Of a DNA stretch of 64,000 nucleotides, positions 1 to 9,433 are shown in pieces. A program made the position numbers and the translations under genes. How positions within the stretch are numbered: the first letter of the stretch is position 1; each line of letters opens with the position of its first letter. The DNA is from JBQLZO01 sp052168315 (GTDB lineage: Bacteria; Planctomycetota; Phycisphaerae; Phycisphaerales; UBA1924), in NCBI GenBank assembly GCA_052168315.1, contig JBQLZO010000025.1, positions 186,001 through 250,000 of the forward strand, written 5' to 3'. The notes below the pieces were generated by a model. That model searched no databases, was not told the DNA's origin, and saw only the letters and a list, made by a program, of their open reading frames with translations.

Positions 1-1
1 G

Positions 2-1876
2 GACCTCCCGCCCACCGTCCAGTCCGCCCTCGCCCGGAGGATCGAGCCCGTCGAGGCGCTCGCCGGGCTCATCCCCGGTGCCGAGCGCCGGGGCCCGTCC
101 TTCGACGATGGCCTCGCGCTGGCGCTCCGCGCACTGGCCGCAAGGATCACCCCGAGGGATGGCGAAGACAACGCCGGAGAATTCATCCCGCTCTGGCGAG
201 CATGGCTCGACATCACCAGGGACACCGCGCGGCAGAACCGATCCGGCGGTGCGCTGGTCGCCCTCGATACGCTCGAACTCATCCTGACCGACACCCAATC
301 GCTCCAGGCCGAGCCCGCATCGCTCGAGATCGCCAAGCTCCTCACCGCCTCCATCGACTGGCTCGATCCGATGGCATCGCGCAGGCTGCTCCGATGGCTC
401 GACACCGAACGCATCCCGCGTGCCCAGACCAACATCGTCCTCTCGTGGCTCGCGGCGACCATGCCCGATCGCATCGGGAGCGACCTCATCGTCGCTCCCA
501 ACGCGCTGCCCGCGCAGCGCACGGAATCCCGCGACCGGCTCGCCATCGCGCTCGGCGTCACCGTTGCGCCCGCCACCGAATTCGACTCGCAGCTCATCGC
601 CCGCGCCCAGCGGCTCATCGCCGAGGCCGAGAGCATCTCCGCCGGCGCCGACCACACCGAAGCGCTCACGCTCGCCGCCGCCCTCGCATCGCTCAATGAG
701 GCCGCCGCGCACCGGTGGACCCAGCAGCGCGCCGCCGCCGAAGCGGCGCTCGCCCGAGCCGACACCCAGGCCATCCGCGAATCCCTCGCCTCGTCGCTCC
801 CCCCGCCGGAACCGCACGATCTGGCCGCGCTCACGGCCCCCGCCACCGGCGACGATGCGCGATGGGCGCTCCGCGTGCTCCAGAGCGAGTCAGACCGCGA
901 CACGCTCGCGGGGCTGCTCAACCAGCTCACCAACCTCCCGCGCGATCTCGGGCCCGCCGATGCGGGCGTGCTCGTCGAGGTCGGCATGACCAACACCTCC
1001 ACGCCCATCCGCGACGCCGCCCAGCGAGCCCTCGTGCGGTACGCGCAATCTCCAGCCCTCATCGAGGCCCTCCTGCAGCACTCCGCGCTCGGACGACGCG
1101 GGCTCGACAGGCTGCTCCTCGATGTCGTCAAGGCCCTCACCGGAGGGCAGCTCCCCCACTGGTCCGACCCGCGGTTCGCGATCGAGGCGCGCCGCGCGCT
1201 GCTCGAGAGCCAGATCAACATCATCACGCAGCGTCGCCTCCCCGCCGTCGAAGGCCTCGCCGCGACCATCGCGCGCGCCTACACCGAACTCGAACGCGCC
1301 ACGCGGATCAGCGCCGGGCTCCGAGCGGGCACCCGCCCCACCGGCACCGCCCCCAACCTTCCGAACCCGGGCGACTCGCTCCAACCCGCCAACGCCGCCG
1401 CCGCGCTCGCCGACACCATGCAGACCATCGCCAGCCTCTCGCCGGATCCCCCAAACCCCATCTCATCGCTGGGCGGGATCGCCACGCGGCGCCGCGCACG
1501 CCAGGCCTTGGCAAACGCCGCCATCCAGCACTTCCACGCGGAGCAGACCTCCGCGGCCGAGTATCTCGCCCACATCGTCCACGCCGAACAACCGGATCTC
1601 CGGCTCGATGTCCTTCAGATCCTCGACACCATGCGCGCCCGCCGCGATCAGGCGGATTCCATTACCACGCAGATCGTCGCCGCCGAGTCCGCCATGGCCG
1701 CGCTGTGGATCATGCGCCTCGGATACCACGATGCATCGACTCAACCCACCGCGCCGGGGCCGATGGGCCCGGACGCACCACAACCCGCACCCGAACCGGG
1801 CTCCGATACCCAAACCCCCACCGATCCGAACCAACCGATCTCCACCACGCCCACCACCCCGATGATGCGCCCATGA
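2..1876 (+). CDS. Uncharacterised alanine-rich protein, 5' end outside the window
   Basis: The reading frame is open from the first bases of the window to a TGA stop, giving 624 visible residues; the true start lies upstream. The protein is rich in Ala, Leu, Arg and Asp and looks alpha-helical. Around the middle, segments of the type RDAAQRALVRYAQSPALIEALL resemble HEAT-like helical repeats, but no named domain is certain. The last 45 residues are a Pro/Thr-rich low-complexity tail. No membrane segment is visible. The stop codon overlaps the ATG of the next gene by four bases (ATGA), so the two are probably translationally coupled and made together. Function unknown. Confidence 0.75.
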   Translation, partial: DLPPTVQSALARRIEPVEALAGLIPGAERRGPSFDDGLALALRALAARITPRDGEDNAGEFIPLWRAWLDITRDTARQNRSGGALVALDTLELILTDTQSLQAEPASLEIAKLLTASIDWLDPMASRRLLRWLDTERIPRAQTNIVLSWLAATMPDRIGSDLIVAPNALPAQRTESRDRLAIALGVTVAPATEFDSQLIARAQRLIAEAESISAGADHTEALTLAAALASLNEAAAHRWTQQRAAAEAALARADTQAIRESLASSLPPPEPHDLAALTAPATGDDARWALRVLQSESDRDTLAGLLNQLTNLPRDLGPADAGVLVEVGMTNTSTPIRDAAQRALVRYAQSPALIEALLQHSALGRRGLDRLLLDVVKALTGGQLPHWSDPRFAIEARRALLESQINIITQRRLPAVEGLAATIARAYTELERATRISAGLRAGTRPTGTAPNLPNPGDSLQPANAAAALADTMQTIASLSPDPPNPISSLGGIATRRRARQALANAAIQHFHAEQTSAAEYLAHIVHAEQPDLRLDVLQILDTMRARRDQADSITTQIVAAESAMAALWIMRLGYHDASTQPTAPGPMGPDAPQPAPEPGSDTQTPTDPNQPISTTPTTPMMRP

Positions 1877-2919
1877 CAACCATCGCACGCCCAGCCCGCC
1901 GCCTGTTCTCGTTCGCCGCTTTGCTGGCCGCCACCTTGGCGCTCTGCTCGCCCGTCACCCGCGCCGCGGAATCGTCGGCTCCGCGCGGCATCAACCAGCG
2001 CCTCTCCGAACTCACGCCCGACAACCCGATGTCCTATTTCCTCCTCGCGGAGGATCTCGGGTACGACCCGGCCGCCGACGAACGCCAGCGCGAACTCGCC
2101 CGCACGCTCTTCCTCCTCGCCGCGGCGATCGACCGCGAACGCGATGAACCCGCCGGGCTCGATCGCTCCGCCGCGCTCGCGCTGGCCGACCTCGCCGAGA
2201 CTGATGCCCACCGGAGAACGCTGCGGGCGACCGCGCAGGCCCTCGCCGCCGACAGAAACCCAACTCCGACGCCGGGTGCCACACAAGCCGCCCGCGCCAC
2301 CCCGCCCACTCCATGGCCCGTCGACCTCGCCGCCGCCGGCTCCGATGACCTCGCCCTCCGCGTCGCCGAGACCCTCGCGCGGGCCCGAGCCAACGACGGC
2401 GTCGTCGTCCACCGCGAACTCGAGCGCACACCAATCGTCGCAACACTCACCCGCGCCGGCGTCGATCCCGAGGAGGCCCGCGGCATCGAGGCCGAACTCC
2501 GCATCATCGCCGCGACCCGGAATTGCCCGGGATGCCGCAACGAGCGCATCATCCGCACCAGGAACTCCAACGACCGGTCCATCTACGCGCTTTGCCCCGT
2601 CTGCTCGGGGAACCCCGGGCCGGGGCTCACCGAGTCCCAGTACCTCGCCCACCTCCGCGCCGAGGCGCTCGTGCTCGATGTCACCGCGGACAACTGGTCC
2701 GCCGATCTGTTCCTCACCGATGCGCGTCCGCTCGCGGATCCCGGGTTCGAAGCGCTCCTCCAGCGCTATGAGGTCGACCCCACGGCCCGGTACTGGCGCA
2801 CCGATCCGGGGACGCCGCTGCTCGCGCCGCCGCGCGGCCGGTGGGTCGTCGACCGCTATCCAGCCCCGCGCCCGGATCCCGATCCGGACGGGTCGCGCGC
2901 CCCGGACGCCGCACCCTGA
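1873..2919 (+). CDS. Uncharacterised exported protein with CxxC-x19-CxxC zinc-ribbon-like motif
   Basis: 348 residues. The N-terminus has a signal peptide: Arg-rich n-region (about residues 5-10), hydrophobic core (about 11-28) and an Ala-x-Ala type cleavage region near residue 31, so the protein is probably exported. Four cysteines form CPGC and CPVC pairs at residues 218/221 and 241/244, spaced like a zinc ribbon or rubredoxin-type knuckle. The start is the ATG in the four-base overlap with the preceding gene, which supports coupling. An N-terminal helical segment (residues about 35-120) precedes an Ala/Pro linker. An exported zinc-knuckle protein is unusual, but no family was recognised. 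The partner upstream shares no obvious similarity. Function unknown. Confidence 0.75.
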   Translation: MTTIARPARRLFSFAALLAATLALCSPVTRAAESSAPRGINQRLSELTPDNPMSYFLLAEDLGYDPAADERQRELARTLFLLAAAIDRERDEPAGLDRSAALALADLAETDAHRRTLRATAQALAADRNPTPTPGATQAARATPPTPWPVDLAAAGSDDLALRVAETLARARANDGVVVHRELERTPIVATLTRAGVDPEEARGIEAELRIIAATRNCPGCRNERIIRTRNSNDRSIYALCPVCSGNPGPGLTESQYLAHLRAEALVLDVTADNWSADLFLTDARPLADPGFEALLQRYEVDPTARYWRTDPGTPLLAPPRGRWVVDRYPAPRPDPDPDGSRAPDAAP

Positions 2920-2970
2920 CCGGGTCCCGTGCGCCACGCGACGCCCCGCCGCCCCCGTACAATCGCGTCC

Positions 2971-4533
2971 ATGTCCGCCGATGCGAACACACACGATCTC
3001 AGGGCGCAGGTGCTCATCGTTGAGGATGAGGCGGACCACGCCGAAGTCATGGCCGATGCTCTGAGAAGGCCCGGACATGTCTGCACGCTCGCCCACTCCG
3101 CCGCTCAGGCGCTCGATGAACTCCGGCATGGCTCCTTCGATGTCATCATCACCGACCTCCGCATGCCCAATTCCGCCGGGCTGACCGTGCCCGAAGCGGC
3201 CCAGGCGGGCGCGCCCTCCGAACCCTCCGCCGGATCTGCCTCCGACACCACCATCGCCGCCGACGGCGCCGATGCTGGCTTCCTCGTCCTCCGCGCCGCC
3301 CGCGCCCTCCAGCCGGGCGCTGAGGTCGTCATGGTCACCGCGCACGCCGATGTCCCCACCGCACGCCAGGCCTTCAAGTTCGGCGTCTTCGACTTCATCG
3401 AGAAGCCCCTCGACCTCGCGCTGTTCCGGTCGCTCGTCGATCGCGCGGCCGAATCGGTCCTCCTCCGGCACACCGCCTCGCCCGGCGATGGCCAGACCGA
3501 TATGTCCGAACTCGTCCAGCACGATGGATTCGAAGGCGTCATCGCCGGCTCCGAGCCCATGCGGCGCATCATCGAGACCGTCCGGGCCGTGGCGCCGTCC
3601 AAGCTCCCCGTGCTCATCACGGGCGAGTCGGGCACCGGCAAGGAACTCATCGCCCGCGCGATCCACAACAACTCACCGAGAAAGTCCCGGCGGTTCGTCG
3701 CCTTCAACTGCGCCGGGCAGGCGGCCTCGCTCCTCGAAGATGCGCTGTTCGGGCACGCGAAGGGCGCCTTCACCGGCGCCGATGCCAACCGCGAGGGCAT
3801 CTTCGAGTACGCCGACACCGGGACCATCTTCCTCGATGAGATCGGCGACATGCCCCTCGAAATGCAGGCCAAGCTGCTCCGCGTCCTTGAGACCGGAGAG
3901 GTCGTCCGCCTCGGATCCAACGAGCCGCGCAAGGTCGACATCCGGCTGGTCAGCGCCACCAACAAGGACCTCCGCCAGACCCTGACCACCAACGCCGCAT
4001 CGATCGAGGCATCGCCCGGCGCCGCCCAGACCAGGTTCCGCGAAGACCTCTACTTCCGGATCAAGGGCGCTGAGATCCACCTCCCGCCGCTCCGGGCCCG
4101 ACGCGATGACATCCCCCGCATCGTCCGGCACGCCATCGCCCGCGCCGCCGCCGAGCTCGATCCGAAGTCGCCGCCCCCCGGCATCACCGACGCCGCGCTG
4201 CTCAGGCTCACGGCCTACCACTGGCCCGGCAATGTCCGCCAACTCCTCAATGTCGTCCAGAACATGCTCGTCATGGCGCGCGCCTCCGGCGGCCAGCTCG
4301 ATGTCCAGCACATTCCCGACGAGGTCCGCACCGAGGATGCGCCCGACTACGACGACAACGAGCCCGCCCGCACCGGCGGGTCCCTCGCCGGAACGCCGCT
4401 CGAACAACTCGAGAAGCGCGCCATCCGGGAGACGCTCCAGCTCACCGCCGGAAACCGCGAACGCACCGCCAAGCTCTTGGGCATCGGCGAGCGCACCCTC
4501 TATCGCAAGCTCAAGGAGTACGGCCTGCGATAG
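2971..4533 (+). CDS. NtrC-family sigma-54-dependent response regulator
   Basis: 520 residues in the usual three-domain order. The receiver domain occupies about residues 12-160, with acidic pair E18/D19, phosphoacceptor D62 in IITDLRMP, the switch Thr in MVTAH and Lys in EKP. The AAA+ domain has Walker A GESGTGKE, the sigma-54-contacting GAFTGA loop, Walker B IFLDEIGD and the sensor region; a Fis-type helix-turn-helix ends the protein (NRERTAKLLGIGERTLYRKL). It should activate RpoN-dependent promoters after phosphorylation by a histidine kinase, which is not in the window. The start at MSADANTHD was preferred over an in-frame ATG 42 bases upstream because it begins just before the receiver fold. 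Oddity: a low-complexity insert of about 30 residues (about 71-101) sits directly after the phosphoacceptor strand. Confidence 0.95.
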   Translation: MSADANTHDLRAQVLIVEDEADHAEVMADALRRPGHVCTLAHSAAQALDELRHGSFDVIITDLRMPNSAGLTVPEAAQAGAPSEPSAGSASDTTIAADGADAGFLVLRAARALQPGAEVVMVTAHADVPTARQAFKFGVFDFIEKPLDLALFRSLVDRAAESVLLRHTASPGDGQTDMSELVQHDGFEGVIAGSEPMRRIIETVRAVAPSKLPVLITGESGTGKELIARAIHNNSPRKSRRFVAFNCAGQAASLLEDALFGHAKGAFTGADANREGIFEYADTGTIFLDEIGDMPLEMQAKLLRVLETGEVVRLGSNEPRKVDIRLVSATNKDLRQTLTTNAASIEASPGAAQTRFREDLYFRIKGAEIHLPPLRARRDDIPRIVRHAIARAAAELDPKSPPPGITDAALLRLTAYHWPGNVRQLLNVVQNMLVMARASGGQLDVQHIPDEVRTEDAPDYDDNEPARTGGSLAGTPLEQLEKRAIRETLQLTAGNRERTAKLLGIGERTLYRKLKEYGLR

Positions 4534-4722
4534 GCGGGCGTTCGAGCCCGCCGCGCGCCGCGCTGTGCGACGGGGCGAGCGCTCCGACCAGAAAAGCGAA
4601 CGATGCCGAAGCGAACGCTCGCGCGCAAGCGCCCGCCCGGCGCGGTACGGTCATGCCTTCGGAGGTCCACGCACAGGCACCTCTGATACGCGGATGGTCG
4701 CAAGATGCGGAGGAGTTGCCAC

Positions 4723-5340
4723 ATGATCGCTCGATCCTGTTGCGGTGTCGCGGCGTTGCTGCATGTCATCGGCGTGGCCAGCGCAGCGCCCCTGAAACTC
4801 CCGGATCTCTTTAACACCGGGTTCGACGCCGAGGGAGCCATGCTCGAGGGTGGCGGTGTCGATGCGCACTACAGCGTGCAATTGCTCCAGGTGATGGGGC
4901 GGGCGCTGCACGAGCCGGGCGACGATTGGATCCCCAACTCGGACTCCTCGCGATGGATCTGGCAGAAGGCCGACGGCCTGCCGACCGGCGTGATGCGCAC
5001 CTTCCGAAAGAGCTTCGAGCTCGACGAGGGCATCGATCTGTCGATGCTCACCATCACCGGATCGTGGGCGGTAGCCGGCAGCGGGCTCGATGTGCGGATC
5101 AACGGCATCTCGACTGGGCAGACGGCCAGCGGTGCGGCCGCGTGGTCACCGTTCGTCATCGACGACGGCTTCGCCATCGGCACGAACACCATCGACTTCG
5201 TCGTGCTGAGCAACGAGAACATCGGAGGCTTCCGGGTCGATGGGATCGCAGCCACCGTGGATGCGCCGGGCGCGGGATCCGGCGTGGCGATGATCGGTGG
5301 CATGCTGCTCGCCGGCGCGCGACGCCGACGCGCCGCATGA
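4723..5340 (+). CDS. Secreted protein with PEP-CTERM-like Arg-rich tail
   Basis: 205 residues from this start; the ATG is preceded by a strong GGAGGAG ribosome-binding site at 4709-4715, so the ATG at 4705 is less likely. A signal peptide (residues about 1-22, ending VASAAP) leads into a beta-rich domain in which a Trp/Asp-rich part (WIPNSDSSRWIWQ) and a segment FRKSFELDEG...LTITGSWAVAGSGLDVRINGI recall the beta-sandwich folds that bind ligands in planctomycetal secreted proteins. The end, a Gly/Ala/Met/Leu-rich hydrophobic segment followed by ARRRRAA, matches PEP-CTERM-like sorting signals in architecture: small residues, transmembrane stretch, basic cluster. It is therefore probably processed or retained at the envelope. 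Role unknown. Confidence 0.8.
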   Translation: MIARSCCGVAALLHVIGVASAAPLKLPDLFNTGFDAEGAMLEGGGVDAHYSVQLLQVMGRALHEPGDDWIPNSDSSRWIWQKADGLPTGVMRTFRKSFELDEGIDLSMLTITGSWAVAGSGLDVRINGISTGQTASGAAAWSPFVIDDGFAIGTNTIDFVVLSNENIGGFRVDGIAATVDAPGAGSGVAMIGGMLLAGARRRRAA

Positions 5341-5413
5341 GCGGGGTGCGCTGTGCGCCGCCGATCGCCGAGCATCACGCCGCACCACACACTGTCCACG
5401 CCCCCGCCACTGC

Positions 5414-6253
5414 TCACAGCCGCGCGCGATTCGCCGCCGCCACCAGTTCCTTCACGCGCGCGGGATCGGGCGGATTCATCCAGTCCCCCCGGTGCTTGTA
5501 CCACGAGCCGACGATCACCGCGTCCGCGTACTCGTACAGTGCCCGCAGGTTGTCAGGGCGGGCGCCCGAACCGATCGCCAGCGGCAGCTTCGTCGCCGCG
5601 CGCACCGTCTTCACATCGTCCAGGCTCGTCGCCCGCCCCGTCGCCACGCCCGTGACGATCACGCCGTCGGCCCCGCAGAACTCGGCCGTCCGCGCCGTTT
5701 CCGCCAGATCGACATCCGCCGTGATCGCGTGCGAGTTGTGCTTCTTCTTGATGTCCGCGATCACCCGCACATGGTCCGCGCCGATCATCCGCCGATACCG
5801 CAGCAGCGGGCCCGCATCCGCCTCGTCCAGCAGCCCCTCATCCGCCACCGAGGCGTACACGAACCCCTCCGCCCGCACGAACCCCGCGCCGCACGCCAGC
5901 GCCACCGCCACCGCCGCCCGGTTCGCCCCCGCCAGAACCTGCACGCCCAGCGGCACATCCACCGCCTCACGCACCGCCCGACCGACCATCGCCATCGACG
6001 CCACGATCTCCGGGCCCACCTCACGCCGCAGGTACGGCACATCGTGCATGTTCTCGATCACCAGCGCATCGAACCCCGCCTCGGCGAGCAGCCGCGCCTC
6101 CCCCACCGCGCGCGAGACCACCTCATCCACCGATGGCCCGATGCGCCCACCCCCGCCACCACCAAGCCCACGCGGCGTCCCCGGCAACGGCTGCACATGC
6201 ACCATCCCCACCAGCGCTTTCCGCTGCCCGAAAATATCGATCCCCAGCGGCAT
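5414..6253 (-). CDS. btpA: BtpA/SgcQ-family TIM-barrel protein
   Basis: 279 residues, the normal length for the family. Recognisable family blocks include LVGMVHVQPLPGTPR near the start, IENMHDVPYLRR (about residues 67-78), GVQVLAGANRAAVAVA, RAEGFVYAS, ADIKKKHNSHAI and the C-terminal IGSGARPDNL...ADAVIVGSW phosphate-binding-like loop of a TIM barrel. BtpA is known in cyanobacteria for stabilising photosystem I, and SgcQ is a sugar-metabolism-associated homologue; in a non-phototroph the substrate is not known. A GAGGAGG ribosome-binding site precedes the ATG. A Gly-rich loop (residues 31-37, GGGGGGR) follows the first block. It is divergent from ispE across a 249-base spacer. Confidence 0.88.
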   Translation of the reverse strand: MPLGIDIFGQRKALVGMVHVQPLPGTPRGLGGGGGGRIGPSVDEVVSRAVGEARLLAEAGFDALVIENMHDVPYLRREVGPEIVASMAMVGRAVREAVDVPLGVQVLAGANRAAVAVALACGAGFVRAEGFVYASVADEGLLDEADAGPLLRYRRMIGADHVRVIADIKKKHNSHAITADVDLAETARTAEFCGADGVIVTGVATGRATSLDDVKTVRAATKLPLAIGSGARPDNLRALYEYADAVIVGSWYKHRGDWMNPPDPARVKELVAAANRARL

Positions 6254-6302
6254 CGGTCAATCCTCCTCGGTCCTGCTCCCACCAAGCCGCACGATGCTAC
6301 CG

Positions 6303-6478
6303 CGCCGGGAGCAGAAGCAGCAGAACAACAGAGCGGCAGATGGGCAGATAAGAACGCCAGATTTGCATCACATAGCGAACTCGACGCGCCTCGCCCTTCC
6401 ACCGCCGCTTCGCCGCCTTCTTGATCTGCTGTACTACTCATCTGCTGTTCCGCTGCTCGGTTGATCTGCTGCTCTCCC
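6303..6478. repeat. Low-complexity CAG/CTG-rich spacer with imperfect inverted repeats
   Basis: Between the divergent btpA and ispE genes, an AGCAG-rich tract (about 6308-6352) is followed about 65 bases later by its near reverse complement, which carries repeated ATCTGCTG units (about 6423-6475). The two tracts could form a long imperfect hairpin or simply be decayed simple repeats. Both gene starts must draw their promoters from this spacer; no clear promoter was picked out. Confidence 0.4.
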
Positions 6479-6502
6479 CCCGCCCCCCCTACCCTTCCGC
6501 GC

Positions 6503-7495
6503 ATGGTCCTCGACCCATCCCCCAACCGAGCCGCCATCGCGCTGTCCGCACCGGCCAAGCTCAACCTCGCGCTGGCCGTCGCGCCGCCCCGCCCCGAGGA
6601 TGGCTACCACCCCATCTGCTCATGGATGAGCACGATCGACCTCGCGGACGAATTGCTGCTCACCCGCCTCGAGGATGACCGCCTCTCCCGGTACGCGATC
6701 CTCTGGCACGACGAGGCCCCCGTCCGGTCCGACATCGACTGGTCGATCACGCGCGACCTGGCCGTCCGCGCCCACCTGCTCCTGGAACGCATCGCCGGCC
6801 GCACGCTGCCCGTGCAACTCAAGCTCGAGAAGCGCATCCCCGTCGGCGGCGGGCTCGGCGGCGGATCGTCCAACGCCGCGGCCATGCTCATCGCCATCCG
6901 AGCCCTGTTCCAACTCGACCTCTCCGATGAGTCCCTCATCGAACTCGCCCATCAGCTCGGCAGCGATGTCCCGTTCTTCGTCCACGCCGGGATCACGCGC
7001 TGCAACGCCGCCACCATCCACAACCTTGGCGAGCGCATCGATCCCGCGCCCCCTGTCTCCGCGAAGGGCCTGCTCATCCTCCCGGACTTCGGATGCCCCA
7101 CGCCCGCCGTGTACCGCGCCTTCGACGCGACACCGCGCGCCACCGACCACGACGCGTTCGAGGCCCGCTCCGCGCGCATCCGATCCCTCGCCGATTCCTC
7201 GCCTCATCCCCCCGGTTGGCACGAGCAACTGTTCAACGACCTCGCGGACCCGGCCGGCGCCGTCGCGCCGCGCCTCACCGAGATCATCCGCGACGCCGCC
7301 GACACCGCCGATGCCACGATCCACCTCACCGGGTCGGGCAGCACTTGCTTCCTCATGCTTGCCGAGGATCACGCACCATCCGCCGTCGAGGCCCTCCGCG
7401 CCGACCTCAGCGCAGAACTCGAATCCTGCGCCATCATCCCCTTCCGCACCCATACGCCTTCCGGATCAACGCCATCGAACAGTCCCACGCCGTGA
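6503..7495 (+). CDS. ispE: 4-diphosphocytidyl-2-C-methyl-D-erythritol kinase
   Basis: 330 residues. IspE phosphorylates the 2-hydroxyl of CDP-methylerythritol with ATP in the non-mevalonate isoprenoid pathway, in the cytosol. GHMP-kinase hallmarks are present: N-terminal SAPAKLNLAL with the substrate-binding Lys, glycine-rich ATP loop PVGGGLGGGSSNAAAML (about residues 113-129), SDVPFF with the catalytic Asp (about 152), and the C-terminal LTGSGSTCFLM loop. The ATG at MVLDPS was chosen; an in-frame start 14 codons upstream would add a residue run without family similarity. Somewhat longer than the roughly 280-310 residues usual for the family because of an insertion between the ATP loop and the C-terminal motif and a Pro/Ser-rich tail. 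The gene stands alone. Confidence 0.95.
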   Translation: MVLDPSPNRAAIALSAPAKLNLALAVAPPRPEDGYHPICSWMSTIDLADELLLTRLEDDRLSRYAILWHDEAPVRSDIDWSITRDLAVRAHLLLERIAGRTLPVQLKLEKRIPVGGGLGGGSSNAAAMLIAIRALFQLDLSDESLIELAHQLGSDVPFFVHAGITRCNAATIHNLGERIDPAPPVSAKGLLILPDFGCPTPAVYRAFDATPRATDHDAFEARSARIRSLADSSPHPPGWHEQLFNDLADPAGAVAPRLTEIIRDAADTADATIHLTGSGSTCFLMLAEDHAPSAVEALRADLSAELESCAIIPFRTHTPSGSTPSNSPTP

Positions 7496-7537
7496 GCCCG
7501 TCACGCCCGCCCTGGCCCTCGCCTGAGTTGCGCTCGT

Positions 7538-9433
7538 TCAGATACCCACGGTGGTCTTCTCACGGTCCTTCTTCGACCGCGAGTCCCGCTTGCGATCGTT
7601 CTCCTTCAGCAGCCGCTTCCGGATCCGAACGCTCGTCGGTGTGACCTCCACCAGCTCATCATCCTCGATGTACTCAAGGCACTGCTCAAGGTCCATAAGG
7701 CGCGAAGCCTTCAGCTTCGAGAACGCTTCCTTGGTCGCCTCACGGAAATTCGTCATCTGCTTCGCACGCGTGATGTTGACGGTGAGGTCATTCTCACGGT
7801 TGTGCTCGCCGATCACCTGGCCCTCGTACACATTCTCCTGCGGACGCACGAACAGCACGCCGCGATCGGCGAGCCCCTCCATCGAGTATGCGGTCACGGT
7901 CCCACCCTCCAGGCAGATCAGCACCCCCTGCTGCCGCCCGCCGATCTCCCCAACGAGCGGGACAAACCGATCGAACGCGTGATGCACGATCGCCTCACCC
8001 TGGGATGCCGTGAGCAGCCGCGAACGCAGCCCGATCAGCCCGCGGGCCGGGATCTCGAACACCATGTGCGTCATCTCGCCGCGCGGATCCATCGACTTCA
8101 ACTCCCCCTTGCGAAGCCCCACCGACTCCATCACCGCGCCCACCGCGCCCGCCGGGCAGTCGACCACCAGCCGCTCCATCGGCTCGTGCGGCTTCCCGCC
8201 GATCTCCTTCAGCACCACCTTCGGCTTCCCGATCGAGAGCTCGAACCCCTCCCGGCGCATCGTCTCGATCAGCACACCAAGATGCAGCATCCCCCGCCCC
8301 ATCACCACGAATTCATCGCCCGACCCGCCCTCGAAGTCGACCTTCAGCGCGACATTGTGCTCGCACTCGCGGGCCAGCCGGTCGCGGATCTGCCGCGAAG
8401 TCACATACTTGCCCTCGCGCCCGGCGAACGGCGAGTCGTTCACGCGGAACACCATCGTCAGCGTCGGCTCGTCGATCGTGACCGGCGGCAGCGCCACCGC
8501 GTTCGCGGGGTCCGCGATCGTGTCTCCGATGTCGATCCCCTCCACGCCGATCAGCGCACACAGATCGCCAGCGCGGACCTCGTCGACATCCTTGCGGGTG
8601 AGCCCCTCGAACGCCTTCACCTGCGCGATCTTCGCGGTGCGCTGCTTCCCGGTTCGGTCGATCACCGCGACGCGCTGCCCAGTCTTTACCACGCCATTGA
8701 ACACACGCCCGATACCGATGCGTCCGACATACTCGTTGTAGTCGAGCGTGATAACCAGCATCTGCAGCGGCGCCGCGGGGTTGCCGCTGGCCGGCGGGAC
8801 ATGCTTGATGATGGTGTCGAACACCGGCCGCAGGTCGCCGGTCTTCTCGCCGGCGACCAGTTCATCCGCCTCGTCCGCGTCGATCGTTGCCCAGCCCGAA
8901 CGCCCAGACGCGTACACCACGGGAAAGTCCAGCGCGTGGTCGTCAGCGCCCAGATCCACCAGCAGATCGAATACCTCGCCGATCACCCGCTGCGGATCCG
9001 CATCCTGCCGGTCGCACTTATTGATCACCACAACAGGCTCGAGACCCGCCGCGATCGCCTTGCCCAGCACGAACCGCGTCTGCGGCATCGGGCCCTCCGC
9101 CGCGTCGACCAGCAGCAGGCACCCATCGGCCATCCGGAGCACACGCTCGACCTCGCCGCCGAAGTCCGCGTGCCCCGGCGTGTCCACGATGTTGATCCGC
9201 ACCGGCTCCGAGCCATCATCCGGCACATAGGTCACCGCGCAGTTCTTCGACAGGATCGTGATCCCGCGCTCACGCTCGAGATCGTTCGAATCCATGATCA
9301 GCCCGTGCTGACCGCCCGCCAGCTTGTCCAGCGTCTCGGACCGGAACATCCCGGACTGGTACAGCAACTGGTCCACCAGCGTGGTCTTGCCATGGTCGAC
9401 ATGGGCGATGATCGCGACATTCCGAAGCAGCAT
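7538..9433 (-). CDS. typA: Ribosome-associated GTPase TypA/BipA
   Basis: 631 residues, slightly longer than the usual 605-615. TypA binds the ribosome and acts in 50S assembly and stress or cold adaptation. G motifs: AHVDHGKTT (G1, about residues 9-17), RGITI (G2), DTPGHADF (G3), NKCD (G4); then the EF-G-like domain II, and the TypA C-terminal region with SRLLTASQGEAIVHHAF and FVRPQENVYEGQVIGEH. The start MLLRNVAIIAHV is that of the family; the frame extends 26 codons further upstream without similarity. The C-terminus ends in a basic tail (KENDRKRDSRSKKDREK). Single gene, minus strand. Confidence 0.96.
   Translation of the reverse strand: MLLRNVAIIAHVDHGKTTLVDQLLYQSGMFRSETLDKLAGGQHGLIMDSNDLERERGITILSKNCAVTYVPDDGSEPVRINIVDTPGHADFGGEVERVLRMADGCLLLVDAAEGPMPQTRFVLGKAIAAGLEPVVVINKCDRQDADPQRVIGEVFDLLVDLGADDHALDFPVVYASGRSGWATIDADEADELVAGEKTGDLRPVFDTIIKHVPPASGNPAAPLQMLVITLDYNEYVGRIGIGRVFNGVVKTGQRVAVIDRTGKQRTAKIAQVKAFEGLTRKDVDEVRAGDLCALIGVEGIDIGDTIADPANAVALPPVTIDEPTLTMVFRVNDSPFAGREGKYVTSRQIRDRLARECEHNVALKVDFEGGSGDEFVVMGRGMLHLGVLIETMRREGFELSIGKPKVVLKEIGGKPHEPMERLVVDCPAGAVGAVMESVGLRKGELKSMDPRGEMTHMVFEIPARGLIGLRSRLLTASQGEAIVHHAFDRFVPLVGEIGGRQQGVLICLEGGTVTAYSMEGLADRGVLFVRPQENVYEGQVIGEHNRENDLTVNITRAKQMTNFREATKEAFSKLKASRLMDLEQCLEYIEDDELVEVTPTSVRIRKRLLKENDRKRDSRSKKDREKTTVGI

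Noticed and set aside
1741..3666. Minus-strand ORF of 641 codons across three plus-strand genes
   Set aside because: It is antisense to well-supported genes and rich in Gly, Arg and Ala. Such open antisense frames are expected in very GC-rich DNA.
4533..4552. GGCGGGC/GCCCGCC hairpin right after the response regulator stop
   Set aside because: No T tract, and short GC hairpins are frequent at this base composition; not called as a terminator.
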